Of a stretch of 64,000 nucleotides of DNA, positions 21,648 to 29,118 are shown one piece after another. Both the position numbers and the translations under genes were made by a program. The DNA comes from Paracoccus solventivorans. GTDB lineage: Bacteria; Pseudomonadota; Alphaproteobacteria; Rhodobacterales; Rhodobacteraceae. The notes beneath the pieces were generated by a model. It made no database searches and was not told where the DNA came from. It saw only the letters and a program-made list of their open reading frames with translations. Where the stretch lies: assembly GCF_900142875.1 (NCBI RefSeq), contig NZ_FRCK01000001.1, forward strand, positions 124,001 to 188,000, read 5' to 3'. Positions within the stretch are counted from its first letter, which is position 1. Each line of letters opens with the position of its first letter.

Positions 21648-22105
21648 GTCAGTTCGGGCAGCGCCAGCCCGCTGCCATCGTCGCAGGTCACCACCCAGAC
21701 GTCATAGCGCGCATCGTCCAGCGCCGAAATCGCGGGGGATGAGGCGATCATCCAGCCGGTGAACAGGGTACGGCGGCTGTGGGTGTCGGTGATGGTCAGC
21801 TGCGCAAAAGCGTCCGAATCGGGATCGGCGGCCGGATAGCGGCATTCCCCCAGCCGCACCTCGAGCCGGCCAAAGACCACGCTGTCGCCCACCAGCAGCG
21901 GCAAGTCGGTGCTTTGCCCCGAGACCTTGTCCAGCCCGCGCAGCAGCGCCGCCGGCGCGCGCGCGACCTCACCCTGCACCAGCGGCATCACCGATTCGGC
22001 GCGAGTGCCGGGGGCGATGTCGGTGCTGGGCCGAACCGGGGGCGCCTGCGCCCAGGACGGCGCCGCGGCCATGGCCGCCGCCGCAACCAGCGCGGCGCGT
22101 ATCAT
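21545..22105 (-). CDS. DUF2155 periplasmic protein
   Basis: A 186-residue exported protein of the DUF2155 family, confined largely to alphaproteobacteria and of unknown function. It has a signal peptide of about 19 residues ending AAPSWAQ. Conserved core: LRGLDKVSGQ, VFGRLEVRLGECRYP, AFAQLTI, LFTGWMIASSPA and YDVWVVTCDD, with two cysteines that could pair. The C-terminal 35 residues are acidic and low complexity, encoded in the stretch antisense to the aat tail. It is last in an NDUFA12-mlaD-DUF2155 operon; its start overlaps the mlaD stop by ATGA, suggesting an envelope role. Confidence 0.85.
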   Translation of the reverse strand: MIRAALVAAAAMAAAPSWAQAPPVRPSTDIAPGTRAESVMPLVQGEVARAPAALLRGLDKVSGQSTDLPLLVGDSVVFGRLEVRLGECRYPAADPDSDAFAQLTITDTHSRRTLFTGWMIASSPAISALDDARYDVWVVTCDDGSGLALPELTYEPDTAEPEGGEGMGPDGETAPVEDEDGAEAAE

Positions 22106-22614
22106 TGCCCGCCCTCGGGGTCGGCCGGTTCCGCTGCGGCCGGGACGGATGCGGGGGCGTCCCCGTCATCCGCCTGCGAATCGGCGAATTTCATCAGCAG
22201 GGTCAGCAGGCTGACCGCGCCCTGCACATCCTCGATCTCGTCGCCCGGCCCCAGCAGCTCAAGCGCGCCGCCCGGGCGCAGCTCGATATAGGAACCTCCC
22301 AGCAGCCCGTCCGACTGGATCAGCGCAGCGCTGTCGGTGGGCAGCAGGATGTCGGCGGGCAGCCGCATCTCGGCCTCGGCGTAGTAGGTCTGCGGGTTCA
22401 GGCGGATGTCGGAGACGCGGCCCACCCGTACCCCGGCCAGCCGCACCTCGGTGCCCTTTTCGACGCCGGCGACATTGGGGAACGAGGCGATCAGCGGATA
22501 GCTGCCGCGCCCGGTTTCGGCCCAGCCGCCCACCGACCACGCCAGAAACCCCGCGGCCACCGCCAGCACGGCGGCGCCGACCAGCAGCTCGGCCCTTTCG
22601 GCGGCAGCGGACAC
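22102..22614 (-). CDS. mlaD: MlaD-family MCE-domain lipid transport protein
   Basis: A 170-residue membrane-anchored MCE protein, the phospholipid-binding periplasmic part of Mla-type retrograde lipid transport. One N-terminal helix (about 9-28, LLVGAAVLAVAAGFLAW) is followed by the MCE fold: YPLIASFPNVAGVEKGTEVRL, RVGRVSDIRL, and the GLLGGSYIELRPGG pore-loop block. The C-terminus is acidic and disordered. MlaE/MlaF permease genes are absent nearby, so its ABC partners must be encoded elsewhere. It lies 7 bp downstream of the NDUFA12 gene and is coupled to DUF2155. Confidence 0.88.
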   Translation of the reverse strand: MSAAAERAELLVGAAVLAVAAGFLAWSVGGWAETGRGSYPLIASFPNVAGVEKGTEVRLAGVRVGRVSDIRLNPQTYYAEAEMRLPADILLPTDSAALIQSDGLLGGSYIELRPGGALELLGPGDEIEDVQGAVSLLTLLMKFADSQADDGDAPASVPAAAEPADPEGGQ

Positions 22615-22621
22615 CGCTTCC

Positions 22622-22996
22622 CTACTCGGGCCGCCAGGCGTCGTAGTCGCGCCGGCGCGCGGGCTCGGCCTGCAGCAGCGAGCCGGCGGGGCGATAGGCG
22701 CCCGGCAGCCCGGTCAGGTTCGGCAGATGCGGGCGTTCCCAGGGCTTGTGCGGCAGCGGCGCCTGCGTCGGCGGCTGGTCCCAGGTGTGGTGCAGCCAGC
22801 CATGCCATTCGGGGGGCACGCGGCTGGCCTCGGATTCGCCGTTGTAGATCACCCAGCGGCGCTTGCCGTCGGCGGTCTGGTAATAGACGTTGCCCTGCTG
22901 GTCCTCGCCGACCTTGCGGCCGAAACGGCGGGTCCAGACCTGGGTTCCCAGGGTCTGGCCGTTCCACCAGGTCAAAATGCGATCGACGATCCACAT
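22622..22996 (-). CDS. NDUFA12-family complex I accessory subunit
   Basis: A 124-residue homologue of mitochondrial NDUFA12 (B17.2), one of the supernumerary subunits of respiratory complex I also found in alphaproteobacteria such as Paracoccus. Typical blocks are [34 protein letters not shown] and [11 protein letters not shown], then a Pro-rich tail with [13 protein letters not shown]. It is soluble and peripheral to the matrix/cytosol arm. It is encoded away from the nuo cluster, first in a unit with mlaD and DUF2155, as in related genomes. Confidence 0.93.
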   Translation of the reverse strand: MWIVDRILTWWNGQTLGTQVWTRRFGRKVGEDQQGNVYYQTADGKRRWVIYNGESEASRVPPEWHGWLHHTWDQPPTQAPLPHKPWERPHLPNLTGLPGAYRPAGSLLQAEPARRRDYDAWRPE

Positions 22997-23165
22997 GGGG
23001 CAACTCCGCTCTGGCGCGACTGGCCCACCATATCGCGCATCGGGAGCGCAAGGTCCAGCGCCTTGCGCCCCGCATCCCCGCTGCTTGCGCTGAATTGAAG
23101 CACCCCTTGCGCGCGCCTATGCCATCGGCCAAGCCTGTCGCGGCTTTGGGGGATGGGGGCGGCGC

Positions 23166-24338
23166 ATGGCCGAGGTTCTGATTGCAGGCGGGGCGGTGAG
23201 GGGGGCCTCGGTCGCGTTCTGGCTGACCCGGCTGGACCCCACGCTGCGCGTCACCGTGGTCGAGCCGGACCCGAGCTATGCCACCTGCTCGACCGCGCTG
23301 TCGGCGGCCGGGATCCGCTCGCAGTTCACGACCGAGGTGAACGTGGCGATCAGCCGCTTCGGGATCGAGTTCATCCGCGACTTTGCCCGCCACACCGGCC
23401 CCGCGGGCGGCGTCCCCGACCTGGGGCTGCGCGAGAACGGCTATCTGTTCCTGACCCGGACCGAGGCGGGCGCCGCGCAGCTGGAGGCGCTTGCCGCCAT
23501 GCAGCGCCGGCTGGGCGCGGCGACCGAGGTGCTGGACCGGGCCGTACTGGCCCGCCGCTTTCCGTGGATGCGGCTCGACGACATCGCGGCCGGCGCCTTC
23601 GGCCCCCGCGACGAGGGGTTCTTTGACAACATGGGGCTGCTGGCGGGGCTGAAGAACGCGGCCCGCGCCGCGGGCGCGGTGTGGCTGACCGACCGGGTGC
23701 TGGGGCTCGATCGCGACGGCGACCGCATCACCGCCGCGACGCTGGAAACCGCAGGCCGCCGCCCCGCCGACATCTTCGTCAACTGCGCCGGACCGCGCGC
23801 GGCCGGACTTATGCGCAGCGCCGGGCTGGAACTGCCGGTCGAGCCGCGCAAGCGCACGATCTTCGTGGTCGACGCGCCCCAGGCCCGGCACAAGGACGCG
23901 CCGCTGATCGTCGATCCCTCGGGGATCTGGATGCGCCCCGAACACGGGCAATGGCTGGCCGCCACCGTCCCCGCCACCGACGGCCCCTGCGACCCCGAGG
24001 ATTTCACCCCCCAATCCGCCCTGTGGGAGGATCACGTCTGGCCCGCCCTCTACGACCGGGCCGAGGGTTTCGCAGCCGCGCGGGTGATCCGCGAATGGGC
24101 CGGGCACTACGCCTATAACACCCTGGACCAGAACGCGATTGTCGGGCGGCATCCGCTGGTGGCGAACCTTTATCTCGCCAACGGGTTTTCCGGCCACGGG
24201 CTGCAACAGGCCCCGGCCGTCGGGCGCGGCATCGCGGAACAGATCGTGCATGGCGACTGGATGACGCTGGACCTGTCGCCGCTGGGGATGCAACGGGTGC
24301 TGGACGGACGCCCGCTGGCCGAGGCCGCCATCGTCTGA
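23166..24338 (+). CDS. FAD-dependent oxidoreductase (DAO family)
   Basis: A 390-residue flavoprotein of the D-amino-acid-oxidase/glycine-oxidase superfamily, close in pattern to FOXRED1-like proteins. The N-terminal dinucleotide fold is EVLIAGGAVRGASVAFWL, followed by the acidic VVEPD at the end of strand 2. The third Gly of the usual GxGxxG is Ala, which is common in this subfamily. The C-terminal FAD contact is REWAGHYAYNTLDQNAIVG and FSGHGLQQAPAVG. The substrate is unknown; secondary amino acids are the family norm. It is a single-gene unit, and the ATG at 23166 follows GGGGGCGGCGC. Confidence 0.85.
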   Translation: MAEVLIAGGAVRGASVAFWLTRLDPTLRVTVVEPDPSYATCSTALSAAGIRSQFTTEVNVAISRFGIEFIRDFARHTGPAGGVPDLGLRENGYLFLTRTEAGAAQLEALAAMQRRLGAATEVLDRAVLARRFPWMRLDDIAAGAFGPRDEGFFDNMGLLAGLKNAARAAGAVWLTDRVLGLDRDGDRITAATLETAGRRPADIFVNCAGPRAAGLMRSAGLELPVEPRKRTIFVVDAPQARHKDAPLIVDPSGIWMRPEHGQWLAATVPATDGPCDPEDFTPQSALWEDHVWPALYDRAEGFAAARVIREWAGHYAYNTLDQNAIVGRHPLVANLYLANGFSGHGLQQAPAVGRGIAEQIVHGDWMTLDLSPLGMQRVLDGRPLAEAAIV

Positions 24339-24452
24339 CTCCCCTGCCCCCGGAACGCCGGAAATCCCAACGGATACAGCGGTCCCGCCCGCTTTCCCAA
24401 CGCCCCCCGATATGGCATCACCCCCCCTGCGCCCTGCGGATCGGAGACCACC

Positions 24453-25049
24453 ATGCCCTTTACCATCGCCATCGACGGACCCGCCGCCTCGGGCAAGGGC
24501 ACGATCGCGCGGGCGCTTGCGCAGGAATTCGGGTTCCCGCATCTCGACACCGGGCTGCTCTATCGCGCGGTGGGCGCCATCGGCGGCGACCCGACCACCG
24601 CCGCCCGCGGGCTCGACCCCGAGGACCTGCTGCGCCCCGGGCTGCGCAGCGCCGAGGCCGGGCAGGCCGCCTCGCGCGTGGCCGCCATCCCCGAGGTGCG
24701 CGCGGCGCTGATCGACTTCCAGCGCCGGTTTTCGCGGCAGGAGCCGGGGGCGATCCTCGACGGGCGCGACATCGGCACGGTGATCTGCCCGGGCGCCGAG
24801 GTGAAGCTTTACGTCATCGCCGCCGATGAGACCCGCGCCGCCCGCCGTGCGGCCGAACTGGGCGCCGACCCGGCAGTGATGCTGGCAGAGCTGCGCGAAC
24901 GCGACGCCCGCGACGCCGCCCGCGACACCGCACCGCTGCGCGCCGCCCCCGACGCGGTGATCCTCGACACCACCGCGATGAGCATCGACGAGGCCGTCGC
25001 CGCCGCCGCCGCGCTGGTGCGCAAACGGCTGGAGCGGCTGGCGATCTGA
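24453..25049 (+). CDS. cmk: Cytidylate kinase
   Basis: Phosphorylates CMP/dCMP to the diphosphate. Of the 198 residues the P-loop is GPAASGKG (9-16). [29 protein letters not shown] and [15 protein letters not shown] (substrate and lid arginines) are present. It is slightly shorter than the E. coli enzyme (227), as usual for alphaproteobacteria. In many genomes cmk precedes rpsA; here it stands alone and is followed by repeats and the convergent yqeY-type gene. Confidence 0.96.
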   Translation: MPFTIAIDGPAASGKGTIARALAQEFGFPHLDTGLLYRAVGAIGGDPTTAARGLDPEDLLRPGLRSAEAGQAASRVAAIPEVRAALIDFQRRFSRQEPGAILDGRDIGTVICPGAEVKLYVIAADETRAARRAAELGADPAVMLAELRERDARDAARDTAPLRAAPDAVILDTTAMSIDEAVAAAAALVRKRLERLAI

Positions 25050-25120
25050 CGCACGCCGTCCCTGCGGCCGTTTCCTCTGAAATATCCACAGATCAGGCCG
25101 CAGCCGCCAGCGTCGCTCCT

Positions 25121-25231
25121 GCGCTTCGTACCTGTAAAAATATCCCGGGGCTTCCGAGCGCCCGGGAAACGGTCCGGTGGACCGTTTTCAGCAAGGAAGG
25201 CCGCGGCAGCGGCCCGGGGGCAGCGCCCCCG
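25121..25231 (+). repeat. Long-form dispersed repeat, reference copy
   Basis: Leader CTTCGTACCTGTAA, AAATATCCCGGGG, CTTCCGAGCGCCCGGG, then the perfect hairpin 25167-25175/25179-25187 (AAACGGTCC-GGT-GGACCGTTT), TTCAGCAAGGAAGG, a GGCCGC/GCGGCC stem and the terminal GGGGGC-AGC-GCCCCC. It fills the gap between cmk and the convergent yqeY gene. Just before it (25062-25103) is another inverted repeat, CTGCGGCC/GGCCGCAG, enclosing an AAATATCC. Confidence 0.8.
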
Positions 25232-25239
25232 CCTCGCCC

Positions 25240-25701
25240 TCACCCCATCAGCCGCTTCTTCACCAGCGCCCCGGCGGCGCCGAAGTCCATCTGCCCGGCA
25301 TGGCGCTCGCGCAGCGCGCCCATCACGCGCCCCATGTCGCGTACCCCGGTCGCGCCCAGCTCGGCGATCACCGCATCGATCGCCGCCGCAACCTCGGCGG
25401 GGTCGAGCTGCCGGGGCAGGAACTCCTGGATGATGCCGATCTCGGCCTGTTCGCGCTCGGCCAGCTCCAGCCGGCCGCCCTCTTCATAGGCGCGCGCCGA
25501 TTCCTGGCGCTGCTTGACCATCCGCGACAGCAGCGCGACCAGGTCATCCTCGGTCAACTGGCCTTCGCCGGGTTCGCCGCGGGCAGCGATCTCGCGATCC
25601 TTGATCGCGGCGCCGATCAGCCGCAGCGTCGACAGCCGCAGCTGGTCCCTGGCCTTCATCGCCGCTTTCGTGGCGTCCTGGATACGCGCGCGCAGTTCCA
25701 T
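25240..25701 (-). CDS. GatB/YqeY-domain protein
   Basis: A 153-residue protein of the YqeY family, related to the tRNA-binding C-terminal domain of amidotransferase GatB. The helical pattern ELRARIQDATKAAMKARD, LSTLRLIGAAIKDREI, LLSRMVKQRQESA and IIQEFLPRQLD is standard, with VRDMGRVMGALRERHAGQMD near the end. The function is not fixed; a role in tRNA handling is inferred from fold. I chose the ATG at 25701, which gives the conserved MELRARIQ start. It is divergent from carA, as in many alphaproteobacteria. Confidence 0.9.
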   Translation of the reverse strand: MELRARIQDATKAAMKARDQLRLSTLRLIGAAIKDREIAARGEPGEGQLTEDDLVALLSRMVKQRQESARAYEEGGRLELAEREQAEIGIIQEFLPRQLDPAEVAAAIDAVIAELGATGVRDMGRVMGALRERHAGQMDFGAAGALVKKRLMG

Positions 25702-25848
25702 CTTGGTCCTCGTTGTCTGACCCGTCAGGGTTGCCCCCACGCCCGCGCGCCGTCAACCCGCCGCCCGTCTGCCGGCCCGCGGACGATCGCGCCCTTGACC
25801 GCGGCGGCGGCTTCCCTTAGCACTCGCCCGATTTTCCGGGGGTTCAAG

Positions 25849-27000
25849 ATGGAACAGAAACCGACCGCGTGCCTGGCACTGGCCGACGGGACGATCTTCT
25901 ATGGCCGGGGCTTCGGCGCCAGCGGAGAGGTCGTGGCAGAGCTCGTCTTCAACACGGCGATGTCGGGCTATCAGGAGATCATGACCGACCCCAGCTATGC
26001 GGCGCAGGTGGTGACCTTCACCTTCCCCCATATCGGCAACACCGGCATCACCCCCGAGGACGACGAATCCCCCGATGCGGTCGCCGCGGGCATCGTGGTG
26101 AAATGGGACCCGACCGAGCCCTCGAACTGGCGCGCCGCGGGCGATCTGGTGTCGTGGATGGAACGGCGCGGCCGCATCGGCATCGGCGGCATCGACACGC
26201 GGCGCCTGACCCGCGCCATCCGCGAACAGGGCGCGCCGCATGTGGTGCTGGCCCATGATCCGCAAGGCAATTTCGACACCGCGGCGATGGTCGCCCGCGC
26301 CCGCGGCTGGCCGGGGCTGGTCGGCATGGACCTCGCGCGCGAGGTCAGCTGCACCCAAAGCTACCGCTGGTCCGAGGGCCACTGGGCCTGGCCGGGCGGG
26401 TTCAACGACAAGCGCCCGGACCACCCGCTGCGGGTGGTGGCCATCGACTATGGCGCCAAGCGCAACATCCTGCGCTCGCTGGCGCAATCGGGCGCCGAGG
26501 TGACCGTGCTGCCCGCCACCGCCACCGCCGAGGACGTGCTGTCCCACAACCCCGAGGGCGTGTTCCTGTCGAACGGCCCCGGCGATCCGGCTGCGACCGG
26601 GGAATATGCGGTGCCGATGATCCGCGAGCTGATCCAGCGCGACCTGCCGGTGTTCGGCGTGTGCCTGGGCCACCAGCTGCTGGCGCTGGCGCTGGGGGCG
26701 AACACGGTCAAGATGCCCCACGGCCACCACGGCGCGAATCACCCGGTGCGCGACCTCGAGACCGGGCGGGTGGAGATCACCTCGATGAACCACGGCTTCG
26801 CGGTCGATTCCCAGACCCTGCCCGAGGGCGTGGTCGAGACCCATGTCAGCCTGTTCGACGGCTCGAACTGCGGGCTGCGCATCGCGGACCGTCCGGTGTT
26901 TTCCGTGCAGTACCACCCCGAGGCCAGCCCCGGCCCGCGCGACAGCGACCATCTGTTCGCCCGTTTCAGCCAGGCGATGCTGGACCGCCGCCCGGCCTGA
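25849..27000 (+). CDS. carA: Carbamoyl-phosphate synthase small subunit
   Basis: The glutaminase subunit that supplies ammonia to CarB for arginine and pyrimidine synthesis. The N-terminal domain has LALADGTIFYGRGFG and NTAMSGYQEIMTDPSY; the class I amidotransferase domain has FLSNGPGDPAATGEY, FGVCLGHQLLALALG (nucleophile Cys) and SVQYHPEASPGP (catalytic His-Glu). It has 383 residues, normal length. carB is not adjacent. The ATG at 25849 lies after CCGGGGGTTCAAG. Confidence 0.97.
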   Translation: MEQKPTACLALADGTIFYGRGFGASGEVVAELVFNTAMSGYQEIMTDPSYAAQVVTFTFPHIGNTGITPEDDESPDAVAAGIVVKWDPTEPSNWRAAGDLVSWMERRGRIGIGGIDTRRLTRAIREQGAPHVVLAHDPQGNFDTAAMVARARGWPGLVGMDLAREVSCTQSYRWSEGHWAWPGGFNDKRPDHPLRVVAIDYGAKRNILRSLAQSGAEVTVLPATATAEDVLSHNPEGVFLSNGPGDPAATGEYAVPMIRELIQRDLPVFGVCLGHQLLALALGANTVKMPHGHHGANHPVRDLETGRVEITSMNHGFAVDSQTLPEGVVETHVSLFDGSNCGLRIADRPVFSVQYHPEASPGPRDSDHLFARFSQAMLDRRPA

Positions 27001-27016
27001 GGGCGTTCGGCCGGCG

Positions 27017-27031
27017 TTAACGGCCGCTTAA
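27017..27031 (+). promoter_or_regulatory. CtrA-type binding site, glycosyltransferase
   Basis: TTAA (27017-27020), seven bases (CGGCCGC), TTAA (27028-27031). Read on the minus strand it is TTAA-N7-TTAAC, a full match to the CtrA consensus. It ends 50 bp before the next start codon and just past the carA stop. Confidence 0.75.
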
Positions 27032-27080
27032 ACATTTGCGGGCATCAAGGGGCGATTCCATTCGCACCGGGGTGCCCTCC

Positions 27081-29099
27081 ATGTCCGTCACGCCGTTCCG
27101 CAAGCTTGCCCCGCCCGCTGCTGCGCCCGGCCCGGCCGTGCCCGGCGGCGGGCCGCTGCCCTTCCGGCTGCGGGCGGCCCGGCCCGACGACCGCCCGGCG
27201 CCGCGGCCCGAGGGGCGCGACGAACGCACGCTAGGGCAGCTGCTGCTGGATGCGGGCGCGGTCGATCCGGGCAATCTTTTCAAGGCGCTGGTGGTCAGCC
27301 GCTCGGAATCGGCGCGGCTGGGGGAAATCCTGCTCGCCCGCGGCTGGGTGACGGCACAGGCGTTGACCCGGGCGCTGTCGAAGCAATGGCGGACCAGCAG
27401 CGTCGATCTGGCAGCGATGCCGCCGGATGCGCGGCTGATCGACCTTGCCGGCGCGGACTGGTGCCTGACGCAGGGAATCGTGCCTTGGCGGCGCACCGGC
27501 GGCGTGACCTTTGTCGCCGCGGCCTGGCCCGAACGTTTTCAGGCGGCGCGGGCGACGCTGGAATCCCGGCTCGGGCCGGTGCGGATGCTACTCTGCACCG
27601 AAAACGACGCCACCCGGGCGCTGCTTTCCACCCGCCGCACCGCGCTGATCCGGCAGGCAGAAAGCTGCGTCGCGCCCGAATATTCCTGCCGCACCAGGGA
27701 TGAGGCGCGGCTGGGCCGGATCCTGCTGGCGCTGATGGGGGCGCTGGCGCTGGGGCTGTGGCTGGCGCCGGTGCTGGTGCTGGCGGCGGTCAGCCTGCTG
27801 ACCATCCTGACGCTGCTGGCGACGACGCTGCTCAAGGCGCTGGCCTTCCGCCGCACGCTGCGCGCTTCGCACGAGCCGCCGCTGCCCCCGCCCGATGCGC
27901 AGATGGATGGCAAATGGCCGGTGATCTCGGTGATGGTGCCCATGTTCCGAGAGGAGGACATCGCCGACCGGCTGGTCGGCCGCCTCGCCCGGCTCAGCTA
28001 CCCGCGCGAGCTGACCGACGTGCTGCTGGTGGTCGAGGAAACCGACCTTGTGACGCGGCAGGCGCTAAAAGGGGTGAAGCTGCCCTTCTGGATGCGGGTG
28101 GTGACCGTGCCCGACGGCCCGATCCGCACCAAGCCACGGGCGCTGAACTATGCGCTGAACTTCTGCCGGGGCGAGATCATCGGGGTCTGGGACGCCGAGG
28201 ACCGCCCCGAGCCCGACCAGCTGCACCGCGTCGCCCGCCACCTGCATTTCGCCCCGGCGCAGGTCGCCTGCGTGCAGGGCGCGCTGGACTTCTACAACCC
28301 GCGCACCAACTGGCTGGCCCGCTGCTTCACCCTGGAATATTCGGCGTGGTTCCGCGGCGTGCTGCCGGGGATCGCGCGCATGGGGCTGGTGGTGCCGCTG
28401 GGGGGCACGACCTTCTTCATCCGCCGCGCGGCGCTGGCCGAGGCCGGGGGTTGGGACGCCTGGAACGTCACCGAGGACGCCGATCTGGGCGTGCGCCTGG
28501 CCCGGCTGGGCTACCGCACCGAAATCGTCGCCACCACCACCCATGAAGAGGCCAACTGCCGTCCGATTCCCTGGGTCAAGCAGCGCTCGCGCTGGCTCAA
28601 GGGCTTTGCGATGACCTGGGGGGTGCATATGCGCGATCCGCGCGGGTTGGTGCGCGCGATCGGCTTCTGGCCGGCGGTCGGGTTCCATCTGCAGATGTTC
28701 GCCACCGTCCAGCAATTCCTGCTCGCCCCGGTGCTGTGGAGCTTCTGGCTATTTTCGCTGGGGTTTTCCCATCCGCTCACCGGCTTCGGCGGCGCCTGGC
28801 TGGGGCCGGCGGTGATCGCGCTGTTCCTGCTTTCCGAGACGCTGAACATCGCGGTTGCGGCTTGGGCGGTGCGGCGCACCCATCCCGGGCTGGGGCTGTG
28901 GGCGCCGACGCTGTATTTCTATTTCCCCCTGGCCTGCCTGGCCGCATGGAAGGCGGCCTATGAGATCGTGGCCAAGCCATTCTACTGGGACAAGACCCTG
29001 CACGGGGTGTTCGACCACGCCGCCGAGGACGGGGCCAAGGACGGGGCCGAAAGCGCCCCCGCGACCGCGGCGGTGCCGCTGGTCGGCACGGTGCGCTGA
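27081..29099 (+). CDS. Membrane glycosyltransferase with MshEN-like N-terminus
   Basis: A 672-residue family 2 glycosyltransferase, probably inner membrane. About residues 49-150 form a GspE/MshEN-type module, with two near-repeats LGQLLLDAGAVDPGNLFKAL and RLGEILLARGWVTAQALTRA; such modules bind c-di-GMP in some ATPases. Two helices follow (about 212-255), then the GT-A catalytic region with DAED (371-374), TED (464-466) and QRSRW (501-505), as in processive beta-glycosyltransferases. Further helices lie at about 525-630. It probably makes or extends a surface polysaccharide. The start at 27081 follows GGGGTGCCCTCC. A CtrA-type site is 50 bp upstream. Confidence 0.85.
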   Translation: MSVTPFRKLAPPAAAPGPAVPGGGPLPFRLRAARPDDRPAPRPEGRDERTLGQLLLDAGAVDPGNLFKALVVSRSESARLGEILLARGWVTAQALTRALSKQWRTSSVDLAAMPPDARLIDLAGADWCLTQGIVPWRRTGGVTFVAAAWPERFQAARATLESRLGPVRMLLCTENDATRALLSTRRTALIRQAESCVAPEYSCRTRDEARLGRILLALMGALALGLWLAPVLVLAAVSLLTILTLLATTLLKALAFRRTLRASHEPPLPPPDAQMDGKWPVISVMVPMFREEDIADRLVGRLARLSYPRELTDVLLVVEETDLVTRQALKGVKLPFWMRVVTVPDGPIRTKPRALNYALNFCRGEIIGVWDAEDRPEPDQLHRVARHLHFAPAQVACVQGALDFYNPRTNWLARCFTLEYSAWFRGVLPGIARMGLVVPLGGTTFFIRRAALAEAGGWDAWNVTEDADLGVRLARLGYRTEIVATTTHEEANCRPIPWVKQRSRWLKGFAMTWGVHMRDPRGLVRAIGFWPAVGFHLQMFATVQQFLLAPVLWSFWLFSLGFSHPLTGFGGAWLGPAVIALFLLSETLNIAVAAWAVRRTHPGLGLWAPTLYFYFPLACLAAWKAAYEIVAKPFYWDKTLHGVFDHAAEDGAKDGAESAPATAAVPLVGTVR

Positions 29100-29118
29100 C
29101 GCCATGGCCCGCGCCGCC

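Noticed and set aside
23166..23220. FAD oxidoreductase with a broken GxGxxG motif
   Set aside because: GGAVRG-type variants are common in this oxidase family and the rest of the FAD-binding pattern is intact.
25062..25103. AAATATCCACAG as a possible DnaA box
   Set aside because: It lacks the TTATCCACA core, stands alone, and belongs to the AAATATCC repeat family context.
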